A stretch of 64,000 nucleotides of DNA. Source: Billgrantia lactosivorans (GTDB lineage: Bacteria; Pseudomonadota; Gammaproteobacteria; Pseudomonadales; Halomonadaceae). Where the stretch lies: the NCBI RefSeq assembly GCF_003254665.1, contig NZ_QHGY01000004.1:248001-312000 (forward strand), given 5' to 3'. Of this stretch, positions 28,598 through 40,657 are shown piece by piece; within the stretch, counting starts at the first letter, position 1, and each line of letters begins with the position of its first letter. A model generated the notes under the pieces. It did no database searches, was not told the DNA's origin, and was given only the letters and a program-made list of their open reading frames with translations. The translations under genes and the position numbers were made by a program.

Positions 28598-30408
28598 ACG
28601 AAGCAGAGCGATTCCAGTACACCTTCGGCGCCCAGGTCATCGGTCCGCAGTGGACCCAGTTCGCACTGTGGGCGCCGAGCGCCGCTCGGGTCGAGCTCGA
28701 GGTGGAGGGCCTGGCCGCCGTCGCCATGACCCAGGCCGGGGAGGGGCGCTTCGTCGGCGAAGCGCCCTGCGACCACGGCGCCCGCTACCGCTTCCGCGTG
28801 TTCCTCGACGAGACCCCCGAGGGGGTGGCCGTTCCCGACCCGGCCGCGCGCGCCCAGGCGGGCGGCATCGAGGGGCCGAGCCTGGTGGTCGACCCCTACC
28901 GCCACGCCTGGCGCCATGCCGACTGGCAGGGCCGACCATGGCACGAGACGGTGCTCTACGAGCTCCACCTGGGTACCCTGGGCGGACTGCAGGCGGCGCG
29001 CCAATGGTTGCCCTACCTGGCCGGGCTTGGCGTCACGGCGGTCGAGCTGATGCCGGTCGCGGCCTTCCCGGGGGAGCGGAACTGGGGCTACGACGGCGTG
29101 CTGCCCTACGCCGTGGACGAGAGCTACGGCGACCCCGACACGCTCAAGGCCTTCGTCGACGACGCCCACGGCCTGGGGCTGATGGTCTTCCTCGATGTGG
29201 TCTACAACCACTTCGGCCCGGACGGCAACTTCCTGCCCCGCTATGCCGGCGCCTTCTTTCGCCAGGACCGGCAGACGCCCTGGGGGCCGGCCATCGACTT
29301 CCGCCAGCCCATGGTCCGCCGTTTCTTCATCGAGAACGCCCTGATGTGGCTCGACGAGTACCGCTTCGACGGCCTGCGCCTCGATGCGGTGCATGCCATC
29401 GCCGAGCGCGATTTCCTGGTCGAGCTGGCCGAGACCCTGCGCAGCCGCCTCGACCCGCGGCGTCACGTGCATCTGGTGCTGGAGAACGAGCACAACGACG
29501 CCGCGCTGCTCGAGCCCGGGCTGTTCGACGCCCAGTGGAACGACGACTGGCACAACGTCATGCACGTGCTGCTCACCGGCGAGCGCGAGGGCTACTATGC
29601 CGAATTCGCCGATGCCCCCACCGCCAAGCTGGTGCGCTGCCTGGGCGAGGGCTTCGTCTTCCAGGGCGAGGCCACGCAGAGCGGCGCCCCTCGCGGCAGC
29701 CCGAGCGGCCACCTGCCGCCGACCGCCTTCGTCGCCTTCCTGCAGAACCACGACCAGATCGGCAATCGTGCCCTGGGCGAGCGCCTGACCCGGCTCGCCG
29801 ACCCGGAGGCGCTGGCGGCGGCCACGCTGCTGCTGCTGCTCTCGCCCATGGTGCCGCTGCTGTTCATGGGCGAGGAGTGGGCCAGCCGGCGTCCCTTTCT
29901 GTTCTTCACCGACCACCGCGACGCCCTGGCCGAGGCCGTGCGCGAGGGCCGCCGGGCGGAGTTCGCCGCCTTCCGCGCCTTCCAGGACCCGACGTCGCGC
30001 GCCGCCATTCCCGACCCCAACGACGCCGCCACCTTCGAGGCATCAAAGCCCGACCTCGCCGCTCGCGACACCGTCCCCCATGCCGACTGGCTGGCCCTCG
30101 TCCGCCGCCTGCTGGCGATCCGTCATGCCGAGATCGTGCCACGCCTCGACGGCACCTGCGCCCTCGGCGCCGAGGCACTGGGCGAGCGGGCCGTCGTGGC
30201 GCGCTGGCGCATGAACGACGACACCCAGCTGGTCATTGCCATGAACCTGGGCGAAGCGCCCGCCGCCACCAGCGCCTTCGGTATCGGCCGACACCTCTAC
30301 GAGACCCGCGCGGGGGTGGCGGTTGCCACCGAGAGCGGCAGCCTGCCGGCGCGCTGCGCCGCGGCCTGGTTGCGCAGCGTGCCAGGCGACGAGGAGCTCT
30401 GCGCATGA
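28594..30408 (+). CDS. treZ: Malto-oligosyltrehalose trehalohydrolase
   Basis: Cleaves trehalose from maltooligosyl-trehalose made by TreY. 604 residues, GH13: N-terminal CBM48-like domain (TQFALWAPSAARVELEVEG), then the barrel with YDGVLPYAVDESYG, catalytic Asp in FDGLRLDAVHAI, acid/base Glu in LVLENEHND, and transition-state Asp in FLQNHDQIGNR. NHDQIGNR and MGEEWASRRPFLFFTDH are typical of TreZ as opposed to branching enzymes. ATG overlaps the glgA stop, and the malQ ATG overlaps its stop. Confidence 0.94.
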   Translation: MNEAERFQYTFGAQVIGPQWTQFALWAPSAARVELEVEGLAAVAMTQAGEGRFVGEAPCDHGARYRFRVFLDETPEGVAVPDPAARAQAGGIEGPSLVVDPYRHAWRHADWQGRPWHETVLYELHLGTLGGLQAARQWLPYLAGLGVTAVELMPVAAFPGERNWGYDGVLPYAVDESYGDPDTLKAFVDDAHGLGLMVFLDVVYNHFGPDGNFLPRYAGAFFRQDRQTPWGPAIDFRQPMVRRFFIENALMWLDEYRFDGLRLDAVHAIAERDFLVELAETLRSRLDPRRHVHLVLENEHNDAALLEPGLFDAQWNDDWHNVMHVLLTGEREGYYAEFADAPTAKLVRCLGEGFVFQGEATQSGAPRGSPSGHLPPTAFVAFLQNHDQIGNRALGERLTRLADPEALAAATLLLLLSPMVPLLFMGEEWASRRPFLFFTDHRDALAEAVREGRRAEFAAFRAFQDPTSRAAIPDPNDAATFEASKPDLAARDTVPHADWLALVRRLLAIRHAEIVPRLDGTCALGAEALGERAVVARWRMNDDTQLVIAMNLGEAPAATSAFGIGRHLYETRAGVAVATESGSLPARCAAAWLRSVPGDEELCA

Positions 30409-32522
30409 GCGAGGCACGCCTGGAACGGCTGGCCGAGGCCGCCGGCATCGAGACGCGCTGGGAGGACAACGCGGGCACGATCCGGCACCCCTCGCCGGCC
30501 ACCCTGCGCGAACTGCTGGCACGGCTCGGCTACCCGGCCGCTGGCGACAGCGAGATCGAGGCCAGCCTGGCGCGGCTGCGCGGTCCCGACTCGCCCCGGC
30601 AGTGGCCGCCGCTGATCACCGCCGTGCGCGGGACGAGCACGGCCCTGCCGTCGCCGCTTCCCGCCGGGACACGCTTTCGCCTGGTGCAAGAAGACGGCGA
30701 ATGGCGTGAAGGGGCGCTGCGTGACGAGGGCCAGCTGCCTGCGATCGACGCCCCCGGCTATCACCGCCTGCAGATCGACGACACCGAGCTGACCCTCGCC
30801 GTGGCCCCGCCGCGCGGCTTCACCCTGGCGGATGCCTGCGACGGCGCGACGCCGCGCCTGTGGGGACTGGCGGTGCAGCTCTACGCCCTGCGCCGCCCCG
30901 GAGACGGCGGCATCGGCGACACCCTGGCGCTGGAGCGGCTGGCCCGCCGTGCCGCCGAGGCCGGGGCCGCGGCGCTGGCCGTGAGCCCGATGCACGCCAT
31001 GTTCGGCACCGACCTCGAGCACTACAGCCCCTACTCGCCCTCGAGCCGGCTGCTCTACCATGCGCTGCACGTCGCCCCGGAGGCAATGCTCGGCGAGGAC
31101 GCGGTCGCGGCGGCGGTCGAGCGCAGCGGCCAGGCCGCCAGCCTCGCGCAGCTGGAGGCCGCCGGGCGGGTCGACTGGCGCCGGGCGGGCGAGGCGAAGC
31201 TCGCCTGGCTGCGCATCCTGCATGACGACCTGACGCAGCGCGAGGACGGCCAGGCACAGCGGGCTCGCCGCGCCATGACGGCGTTTCGCCAGCGCGGCGG
31301 CGCCACGCTGGCGCATCATTGCCGCTTCGAGGCACTGATGGCGCACCTCGACGAGCGCGACTGGCGCCGCTGGCCGGCGGCGCTGCGCGACCCCTCGAGC
31401 GCAGAAGTGGCGCGCTTCGCCGAGCGGAAGAGCCACGAGGTCGATTTTCATGCCTTCCTGCAGTGGCTGGCCAACGAGGGGCTCGCTCGCGCTCAGGCCA
31501 CCGCCCGCGAGGCCGGCATGCCGGTCGGGATGATCGCCGACCTGGCCGTGGGCGCCGACGCAGCCGGCAGCCAGGCCTGGAGCCGCCAGGCCGAGATGCT
31601 CGAAGGCGTGTCGATCGGTGCGCCGCCGGATGCCTTCAACGTGAAAGGCCAGGACTGGGGGCTCGCCCCCTTCTCGCCCCAGGGGCTGGTCCGCTCGGGG
31701 TTTCGCAGCTTCATCGACATGTTGCGGGCCGGCTTTGCCCACGCCGGCGGACTGCGCATCGACCATGTCCTCGGCCTGATGCGCCTGTGGCTGGTCCCCC
31801 ATGGTGCCGCCCCTACCGAGGGCGCCTACGTGCGCTACCCGCTCGACGATATGCTGCGGCTGGTGGCGCTGGAGTCCTGGCGGCATCGCGCCATCGTCAT
31901 CGGCGAGGACCTGGGAACGGTCGCTCCCGGCTTTCGAGAGCGACTGGCGCACCGCGGCATCCTCGGCATGCGCGTGCTGTGGTTCGAGCGCGACGACGAG
32001 GGCGACTTCCTGCCGCCGGAACGGTGGTCGCGGGAAGCCATTGCCACCAGCTCGACCCACGACCTGCCCACCATTGCCGGCTGGTGGGCCGGGCGCGACA
32101 TCGAGTGGCGCAGCCGCCTCGGCCTGCTCGGTGACGACCGGGACGCCGACGACGAGCGGGCCGAGCGCCGCGTCGAACGCGCCCGCCTGGCCACGGCGCT
32201 GGGCCTGCTCGATCCGCAGGCGCCGGCCAGCGCGCTGGAGGCCGCCGACCTGCCCGCCTCGCGAGTGCTCGATGCCGGCGTGCGTCGGCTTGGGCTCACG
32301 GCGGCCCCGCTGACGCTGCTGCCGGTGGAGGATGCGCTGGGGCTGGAGGAGCAGGCGAATCTACCGGGTACGCTCGACGAGCACCCCAACTGGCGTCGAC
32401 GCCTGCCCGACGATGCCGAGCGCCTGCTCACCTCACCCGAAGTGAGAAGCCGTCTGGCCGCTCTGGCCGAGGCACGCCGGGAGGGACACCACGACGCCCA
32501 GGGAGGGGGCACCGATGAGTGA
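30405..32522 (+). CDS. malQ: 4-alpha-glucanotransferase (amylomaltase)
   Basis: GH77 enzyme that disproportionates maltodextrins, here probably recycling the short chains left by GlgX and TreZ. 705 residues: an N-terminal region of about 130 residues, then the GH77 barrel with YSPYSPSSRLLYHALH, nucleophile Asp in GLRIDHVLGLMRLW, acid/base Glu in IVIGEDLGTVAPGF and Asp in SSTHDLPTIAGWW. ATG overlaps the treZ stop. Its end overlaps treY by eight bases. Confidence 0.95.
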   Translation: MSEARLERLAEAAGIETRWEDNAGTIRHPSPATLRELLARLGYPAAGDSEIEASLARLRGPDSPRQWPPLITAVRGTSTALPSPLPAGTRFRLVQEDGEWREGALRDEGQLPAIDAPGYHRLQIDDTELTLAVAPPRGFTLADACDGATPRLWGLAVQLYALRRPGDGGIGDTLALERLARRAAEAGAAALAVSPMHAMFGTDLEHYSPYSPSSRLLYHALHVAPEAMLGEDAVAAAVERSGQAASLAQLEAAGRVDWRRAGEAKLAWLRILHDDLTQREDGQAQRARRAMTAFRQRGGATLAHHCRFEALMAHLDERDWRRWPAALRDPSSAEVARFAERKSHEVDFHAFLQWLANEGLARAQATAREAGMPVGMIADLAVGADAAGSQAWSRQAEMLEGVSIGAPPDAFNVKGQDWGLAPFSPQGLVRSGFRSFIDMLRAGFAHAGGLRIDHVLGLMRLWLVPHGAAPTEGAYVRYPLDDMLRLVALESWRHRAIVIGEDLGTVAPGFRERLAHRGILGMRVLWFERDDEGDFLPPERWSREAIATSSTHDLPTIAGWWAGRDIEWRSRLGLLGDDRDADDERAERRVERARLATALGLLDPQAPASALEAADLPASRVLDAGVRRLGLTAAPLTLLPVEDALGLEEQANLPGTLDEHPNWRRRLPDDAERLLTSPEVRSRLAALAEARREGHHDAQGGGTDE

Positions 32523-35307
32523 GATTCGCGCCACCGTGCGCCTGCAGTTCCACCGCGGCTTCACCCTCGACGATGCCGCCGAATGGGTGGGCTATTACGC
32601 CAGGCTCGGTATCAGCCATGTCTACGCCTCGCCGCTGCAGATGTCGCGTCAGGGCTCGCCCCACGGCTACGACGGCATCGACCCCACCCGCATCGACCCG
32701 GAGCTCGGTGGCGAGGCGGCGCTGGAGCGGCTGGTGAACCGGCTGCGCGAGCACGGCATGGGGCTAATCCTGGACATCGTGCCCAACCACGTGGCGGTGG
32801 GCGGCTCGCAGAACCCCTGGTGGCAGGACGTGCTGGCCTGGGGCCAGGCCAGCCCCTGTGCCGACTTCTTCGACATCGACTGGCATACCGCCGATCCGAG
32901 CCTGCACGGCAGGCTGCTGCTGCCTTTCCTCGGCGCCCCCTACGCCGACACGCTGCATTCCGGTGCGCTCGCCCTGCGCCACCATGTCGAGAGCGCGAGT
33001 TTCCAAGTGGCCTACCACGAGCACCGATTCCCCATCGACCCGCGAAGCTACGGCGATATCCTGCGCCTGGCCGAACACGAGGCGCTGTGGGAGCTGGCGC
33101 CACGCTTCGATGCCCTGCGCCAGCGGAGCGACGCCTACACCGCGGTCGACGCATGCCGCCGCGAGCTGCGCCGGGCGCTGGCCGACGCCGCGGTCGAGCG
33201 CGCCCTGGCCCAGGCCCTGGCGCTGTTCGACGGCACCACCCGCGGCGGCGCCATCCGCCTGCACGACCTGCTGGAGCGGCAGCCCTATCGCCTGGCCTGG
33301 TGGCGCACCGGGAACGACGAGCTCAACTGGCGCCGCTTCTTCGACATCACCGAACTCGGCGGGCTGCGCATCGAGCAGCCCGAAGTGTTCGAGGCGGTGC
33401 ATGCCCTGCCGCTGCGCCTGGTGGAACAGGGCTGGGTCGACGGATTGCGCATCGACCACATCGACGGCCTGGCCGACCCGCGCGGCTACTGCCGCCGCCT
33501 GCGTGCCCGCCTGGGCGAGTGCCAGAAGCACCGCCCGGCGGGCGTCGTCCGCCACGTGGCGATCTTCGTCGAGAAGATACTGGCCGCCGACGAGACCCTG
33601 CACCGCGACTGGGGGGTCGACGGTACCACCGGCTACGAGCTGATGAACGCGGTCTCCGGACTGCAGCACGATCCCGCCGGCGCTGCGCCGCTGGCCGCCC
33701 TGTGGCGCGACGTCAGCGGCCGGGAGCCGGACTTTCCCGCCGAGGTGCGCCAGGCGCGGCGCGAGGTGCTCGCCACCCTGCTGACCAGTGAATTCGAAGC
33801 CTGCGCTCGCGCCTTGCATGCGGTGGCTCGCCACTCGCTGGCGAGCCGCGACGTCAGCCTGGCGGCGGTGCGCCGGGCGCTGACAGCACTGATCGCGCAT
33901 TTCCCGGTCTACCGCACCTACGCCGACGACGGCGGCCGCCCCGAGCTCGACGCACCCTTCTTCGACCAGGCCATGGCCGGCGCCCGCCTCGAGCTGAGCC
34001 CGCCCGATGTCAGCGTCCTGGAAGGGCTGGAACGCTGGCTGGGCGGCGAAGCGCCCGCCGATGCCGCGGACGTCGAAGAGCGCTGGCTGCGCCAGCGCGC
34101 CATCGTGCGCTTCCAGCAGCTCACCTCGCCGGTGGCGGCCAAGGCCGTGGAGGACACCGCCGGCTATCGCAGCGCGGTATTGATCTCGCGCAACGAGGTG
34201 GGCTTCGACGGCGAGCACTTCAGCCACTCGCCGCGCCGGTTCCACGACGCCAACGCCTGGCGTGCGCGTCACTTTCCCCATGGCCTGGTCGCAACGGCCA
34301 CTCACGACCACAAGCGCGGCGAGGACGTTCGCGCGCGACTGGCCGCGCTGAGCGAGAATGCCAGCGACTTCACCACTCGGGTCGAGCGCTGGCGCGAATT
34401 GGCCGCTCCGCTGCGCCAGGCGCTGGCCGGCGACCCGGCGCCTTCCCCCGGGGATGAGCTGATCCTCTACCAGGTATTGCTCGGTGCCTGGTCGCCGACG
34501 CTGGCACGCGACGACGGAGAGGCCATGCAGGGCTTCGCCGAACGCCTTGCCGAGTGGCAGCAGAAAGCCCTGCGCGAGGCCAAGCTGCGCAGCCATTGGC
34601 TGTGGCCCGACGAGGCCTATGAGAAGGCCTGTCGCGACTATCTGCACGGCCTGCTGGCCACGCCCGAACTGTGCCGGGAACTCGAGGCGGCGGCCCGCGA
34701 ACTGGACCTGCCGGGAGCGCTCAACGGCCTGACCCAGACGGCGCTGCGCCTGACCGTTCCCGGGATGCCGGACCTCTACCAGGGGTGTGAATTCTGGGAC
34801 GACAGCCTGGTCGACCCCGACAACCGCCGCCCGGTCGACCATGGCGCGCGCCAGGTCGCCCTCGCCGAAGCCCCCGATCCCGCCACGGCACTGGCGCAGT
34901 GGCGGAACGGCCGCGTCAAGCAGGCGCTGATCGCCCGCCTGCTGGCCCTGCGGCACGCGCGGCGCGAGCTGTTCGTGCACGGGGACTATCGTGCGCTGGC
35001 GGTCGAGGGCGAGCATCGCGAGCGCCTGGTCGCCTTCTTGCGTCGCCACGGCGACCAGCGGCTGCTGGTGGTGGTGCCGCGGCTGGCCGCTGCGCTGCTC
35101 GACGGCGCCGAACGCCCCCAGGTGGCGCCATCGCGCTGGGGCGGCACCCGGCTGCGTCTGCCCGACGAGAGGGACGGCGCTTGGCAATGCGCGCTGACCG
35201 GTACCACCCTGAGAGTGACGAATGCACATGTCGCCGCCGGTGAAGCCCTGCAGGCCTTCCCCGTCGGCATCTATCTACGCGACACGCACAGGCAGAGGGA
35301 GAGCTAG
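32515..35307 (+). CDS. treY: Malto-oligosyltrehalose synthase
   Basis: Isomerises the reducing-end glucose of an alpha-glucan to a trehalose unit, supplying TreZ. 930 residues, GH13_26. The start RATVRLQFHRGFTLDDA and SPHGYDGIDPTRIDPELGG are hallmark TreY segments; catalytic Asp is in GLRIDHIDGLADP, Glu in FVEKILAADETL, Asp in ATATHDHKRGEDVRAR. The C-terminal end VPGMPDLYQGCEFWDDSLVDPDNRR is also typical. It starts inside the end of malQ. Trehalose is an osmoprotectant, in keeping with a salt-loving host. Confidence 0.96.
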   Translation: MSEIRATVRLQFHRGFTLDDAAEWVGYYARLGISHVYASPLQMSRQGSPHGYDGIDPTRIDPELGGEAALERLVNRLREHGMGLILDIVPNHVAVGGSQNPWWQDVLAWGQASPCADFFDIDWHTADPSLHGRLLLPFLGAPYADTLHSGALALRHHVESASFQVAYHEHRFPIDPRSYGDILRLAEHEALWELAPRFDALRQRSDAYTAVDACRRELRRALADAAVERALAQALALFDGTTRGGAIRLHDLLERQPYRLAWWRTGNDELNWRRFFDITELGGLRIEQPEVFEAVHALPLRLVEQGWVDGLRIDHIDGLADPRGYCRRLRARLGECQKHRPAGVVRHVAIFVEKILAADETLHRDWGVDGTTGYELMNAVSGLQHDPAGAAPLAALWRDVSGREPDFPAEVRQARREVLATLLTSEFEACARALHAVARHSLASRDVSLAAVRRALTALIAHFPVYRTYADDGGRPELDAPFFDQAMAGARLELSPPDVSVLEGLERWLGGEAPADAADVEERWLRQRAIVRFQQLTSPVAAKAVEDTAGYRSAVLISRNEVGFDGEHFSHSPRRFHDANAWRARHFPHGLVATATHDHKRGEDVRARLAALSENASDFTTRVERWRELAAPLRQALAGDPAPSPGDELILYQVLLGAWSPTLARDDGEAMQGFAERLAEWQQKALREAKLRSHWLWPDEAYEKACRDYLHGLLATPELCRELEAAARELDLPGALNGLTQTALRLTVPGMPDLYQGCEFWDDSLVDPDNRRPVDHGARQVALAEAPDPATALAQWRNGRVKQALIARLLALRHARRELFVHGDYRALAVEGEHRERLVAFLRRHGDQRLLVVVPRLAAALLDGAERPQVAPSRWGGTRLRLPDERDGAWQCALTGTTLRVTNAHVAAGEALQAFPVGIYLRDTHRQRES

Positions 35308-35308
35308 G

Positions 35309-36043
35309 ATGGCTGACGAAGAACGCGTACGGAACCTGGCCTACGAGATCTGGGAATCGGAAGGTCGCCCCGAGGGGCAGCAGCAGCGCCACTGGGACAT
35401 GGCGCTGAGGATCGTTGCCGCCGAGCAGGAGGCCGGCGTCGACGCCGAACTCGATGAGGTCGGCGCGCCGGTGGACGAAGCGCCGATCCTCGAGGAGGAC
35501 CTGCCGCTGGAGGATGACGAGACCGGCATCCAGGAGAACCGGCTGCCGCTGGAGTCCCCCGACGGCGAGCCCGACTTCGACGAACTGCCCTACCGCGACG
35601 ACCGCGACGTGGCCCGGGACTTTCCGGTGCAGGACCGTGCCCACCCCGAACCGCCCCCGGAGCAGGACGAGCCCACCGCCGCCTCGACGCGTCCGCTGCC
35701 GGCCGAGGAGGCGACGAGCACCGGTGCCCAGGATCAGGCCACCGCCAACCGCGGCGGGCCGGAGGCGGCAGCGACCTCCCCCGACCCCGCCCCGGGGCCG
35801 CTGGAGCCGTTGCCGCCGCAGTCCGCCACCGTCCGGCGCACCCGCAAGCCGCGGCGTGACGACGACGGCCTGACCCAGCCCGACGCCACCGACACCTCCC
35901 GGGTGCCGGGCAAGAGCGCCCGAACCGTCGGCACCCGGCGCAGCGCCAAGAGCGCCGACAGCGGCAAGGTGACGAAATCCTCCACCGCCGCCAAGGCGGG
36001 AGCGTCGACGGGCCGGGGCGGTCGCGGCAAGCCCAAGGGATGA
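35309..36043 (+). CDS. DUF2934 protein with long disordered tail
   Basis: Function unknown. 244 residues. Residues 1-40 form a compact DUF2934 helix-turn domain: RVRNLAYEIWESEGRPEGQQQRHWDMAL. Residues 45-130 are very acidic and proline-rich; residues 175-244 are rich in Lys, Arg, Ser and Gly (RRTRKPRRDDDG, then a KSA/KAG tail ending GGRGKPKG). So it is a bipolar, mostly disordered protein. It begins two bases after the treY stop and sits 40 bases before glgX, so it is co-expressed with the glycogen enzymes. A scaffold, glycogen-granule or nucleic-acid role is conceivable but unproved. Confidence 0.85.
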   Translation: MADEERVRNLAYEIWESEGRPEGQQQRHWDMALRIVAAEQEAGVDAELDEVGAPVDEAPILEEDLPLEDDETGIQENRLPLESPDGEPDFDELPYRDDRDVARDFPVQDRAHPEPPPEQDEPTAASTRPLPAEEATSTGAQDQATANRGGPEAAATSPDPAPGPLEPLPPQSATVRRTRKPRRDDDGLTQPDATDTSRVPGKSARTVGTRRSAKSADSGKVTKSSTAAKAGASTGRGGRGKPKG

Positions 36044-36083
36044 CCGACACCGGACGAGAGACCCGCTTCATGGATGAAAGACG

Positions 36084-38267
<2,184 letters not shown>

Positions 38268-40523
38268 ATGGCAACAAGCCCTATGGAACCCGTCATGACG
38301 GAACTGAAGGACACGCAGCCCTGCACCGGCGCCTCGCACGCCGCCCTTCCCCGCGCCGACGCCGAGGCCCTGGCCCGCGGCCGCCACCCCGACCCCTTCG
38401 CGGTGCTCGGCCTGCACGCCCAGGCCGGGGCCTACGTGTTGCGGGCCTACCTGCCCGGTGCCCTGGCCGTGGAGGTGCTGGAGCGTGACGGCGGCCGGGT
38501 GCGCGCCGAGCTCGGCGAGACCGACACCCCGGGGCTGTTCGTCACGCCGCTCGACGACGCCTTCCCCTATCGCCTGCGCATCCGCTGGCCCGATGGCGTC
38601 CACGAGACGGAGGACCCCTACGCCTTCGGCCTGTTGCTGGGCGACCTCGACCTGCACCTGATCGGCGAAGGCACTCATCGCGACCTCGGCCGCTGCCTGG
38701 GTGCCCAGCCCATGGCGATCGACGGCGTGGCGGGCGTGCGCTTCGCCGTGTGGGCCCCCAACGCCCGGCGCGTCTCGCTGATCGGGGCGTTCAACGGCTG
38801 GGACGGCCGGCGCCACCCCATGCGCCTGCGCCACCCGGCCGGCGTCTGGGAACTGTTCGTGCCGCGCCTGTCGCCGGGCGAGTCCTACAAGTATGAGCTG
38901 GTGGATGCCCACGACCAGGTGGTGCACAAGGCCGATCCGGTGGCGCTGGCCAGCGAACTGCCGCCCGGCACGGCCTCGAAGGTGGCCGACCTCGAAGGCT
39001 TCGCCTGGCACGACGAGGCCTGGATGGCACGACGCGGCGACACGCTCGCTCCCGATCGCCCGATCGCGATCTACGAGGTGCACGCCGCCTCCTGGCGCAA
39101 GCACGGCGGCCACGAGGGTGAACTCTATGACTGGGCCGAGCTGGCCGAGAGGCTGATTCCCTACGTGCGGGAGCTGGGCTTCACCCACGTCGAGCTGCTG
39201 CCGATCATGGAGCACCCCTTCGGCGGCTCCTGGGGCTACCAGCCGCTGGGGCTCTACGCTCCCACCGCGCGGCACGGCTCGCCCGCCGGGTTCGCCGCTT
39301 TCGTCGATGCCTGTCACCAGGCGGGGCTCGGCGTGATCCTCGACTGGGTGCCGGCCCACTTTCCCACCGATGCCCACGGCCTGGCGCGCTTCGACGGCAC
39401 CGCCCTCTACGAGTACGAGCACCCCTTCGAGGGCGTCCACCAGGATTGGAACACCTACATCTACAATGTCGGGCGGCGCGAGGTGCACGGCTTCCTGCTC
39501 TCGTCGGCGCTGCACTGGCTCAGGCACTACCACGTCGATGCCCTGCGCGTGGATGCCGTGGCCTCGATGATCTACCGCAACTACTCACGACGCGACGGCG
39601 AGTGGATTCCCAATCGCCACGGCGGCCACGAGAACCTCGAGGCGCTGGACTTCCTGCGCCACCTCAACGCCGTGGTCGCCGAGGAGTTTCCCGACGCGGC
39701 GATCATCGCCGAGGAGTCCACCGCCTGGCCCGGCGTGACCCGGCCGGTCGCCGAGGGGGGGCTCGGCTTCGCCTACAAGTGGAACCTGGGCTGGATGCAC
39801 GACACCCTGAACTACATGCGCGAGGACCCGCTCCATCGCCGCCATGCCCACCACAACATGACCTTTCCCCAGGTCTACGCCTATTCGGAGCGCTTCGTGC
39901 TGCCGCTCTCCCACGACGAGGTGGTTCACGGCAAGCGCGCGCTGCTTGACAAGATGCCCGGTGACGAATGGCAGCAGTTCGCCAACCTGCGCGCCTACCT
40001 CGCCACGCTGTGGACCCAGCCCGGCAAGAAGCTGCTGTTCATGGGCGGCGAGTTCGGCCAGTGGCGGGAGTGGGACCACGACCGCGAACTCGACTGGTGG
40101 CTGCTCGACGCGCCCCGCCATGCCGGCCTGCGCCTGCTGGTAGGGGATCTCAACCGCCTGTATCGCGAGCTGCCGGCACTGCATCAGGGCGACTGCGATC
40201 CCGCTGGCTTCGTCTGGATCATCGGCAACGACGAGGCCAACAGCGCCTTCGCCTGGCTGCGCTGCGGCAACGCCGGCGAGACGCTGCTGGTGTTGGCCAA
40301 CATGACCCCGCAGCCCCACGAGGGCTACCGGGTCGGGGTACCCCATGCCGGGGAGTGGCAGGAGATTCTCAACAGCGACGCGGAGTGCTACGGCGGCTCG
40401 AACCTGGGCAACCTGGGCCGGCTCGAGGCCGTCGAGGAGCCGCTGCACGGCCAGCCGGCGAGCCTGGCGCTGACACTGCCGCCGCTGGCGGTGATTCTTC
40501 TGCGCCCGGGGACAAAGGCGTGA
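38268..40523 (+). CDS. glgB: 1,4-alpha-glucan branching enzyme GlgB
   Basis: Transfers alpha-1,4 segments to 1,6 positions in glycogen. 751 residues, long bacterial form: an N1 domain (about 25-125), CBM48 (about 140-235, [21 protein letters not shown]), then GH13_9 with [27 protein letters not shown], nucleophile Asp in [19 protein letters not shown], Glu in [13 protein letters not shown], Asp in [13 protein letters not shown]. Starts immediately after glgX with AGGAG upstream. Last gene of the operon. Confidence 0.96.
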   Translation: MATSPMEPVMTELKDTQPCTGASHAALPRADAEALARGRHPDPFAVLGLHAQAGAYVLRAYLPGALAVEVLERDGGRVRAELGETDTPGLFVTPLDDAFPYRLRIRWPDGVHETEDPYAFGLLLGDLDLHLIGEGTHRDLGRCLGAQPMAIDGVAGVRFAVWAPNARRVSLIGAFNGWDGRRHPMRLRHPAGVWELFVPRLSPGESYKYELVDAHDQVVHKADPVALASELPPGTASKVADLEGFAWHDEAWMARRGDTLAPDRPIAIYEVHAASWRKHGGHEGELYDWAELAERLIPYVRELGFTHVELLPIMEHPFGGSWGYQPLGLYAPTARHGSPAGFAAFVDACHQAGLGVILDWVPAHFPTDAHGLARFDGTALYEYEHPFEGVHQDWNTYIYNVGRREVHGFLLSSALHWLRHYHVDALRVDAVASMIYRNYSRRDGEWIPNRHGGHENLEALDFLRHLNAVVAEEFPDAAIIAEESTAWPGVTRPVAEGGLGFAYKWNLGWMHDTLNYMREDPLHRRHAHHNMTFPQVYAYSERFVLPLSHDEVVHGKRALLDKMPGDEWQQFANLRAYLATLWTQPGKKLLFMGGEFGQWREWDHDRELDWWLLDAPRHAGLRLLVGDLNRLYRELPALHQGDCDPAGFVWIIGNDEANSAFAWLRCGNAGETLLVLANMTPQPHEGYRVGVPHAGEWQEILNSDAECYGGSNLGNLGRLEAVEEPLHGQPASLALTLPPLAVILLRPGTKA

Positions 40524-40657
40524 TCCTTCGCCGTGCCGGATGAGGCGGCCACGCGCGTTTCCCGCCAGCCCGCGCACGCCCTCCTCCCGGTGGGTAGCAA
40601 GCGGCTAGGGACGCCGTGACTCGCCCGCGCCGACAACCGTTCGACAAGGAGAGCACC

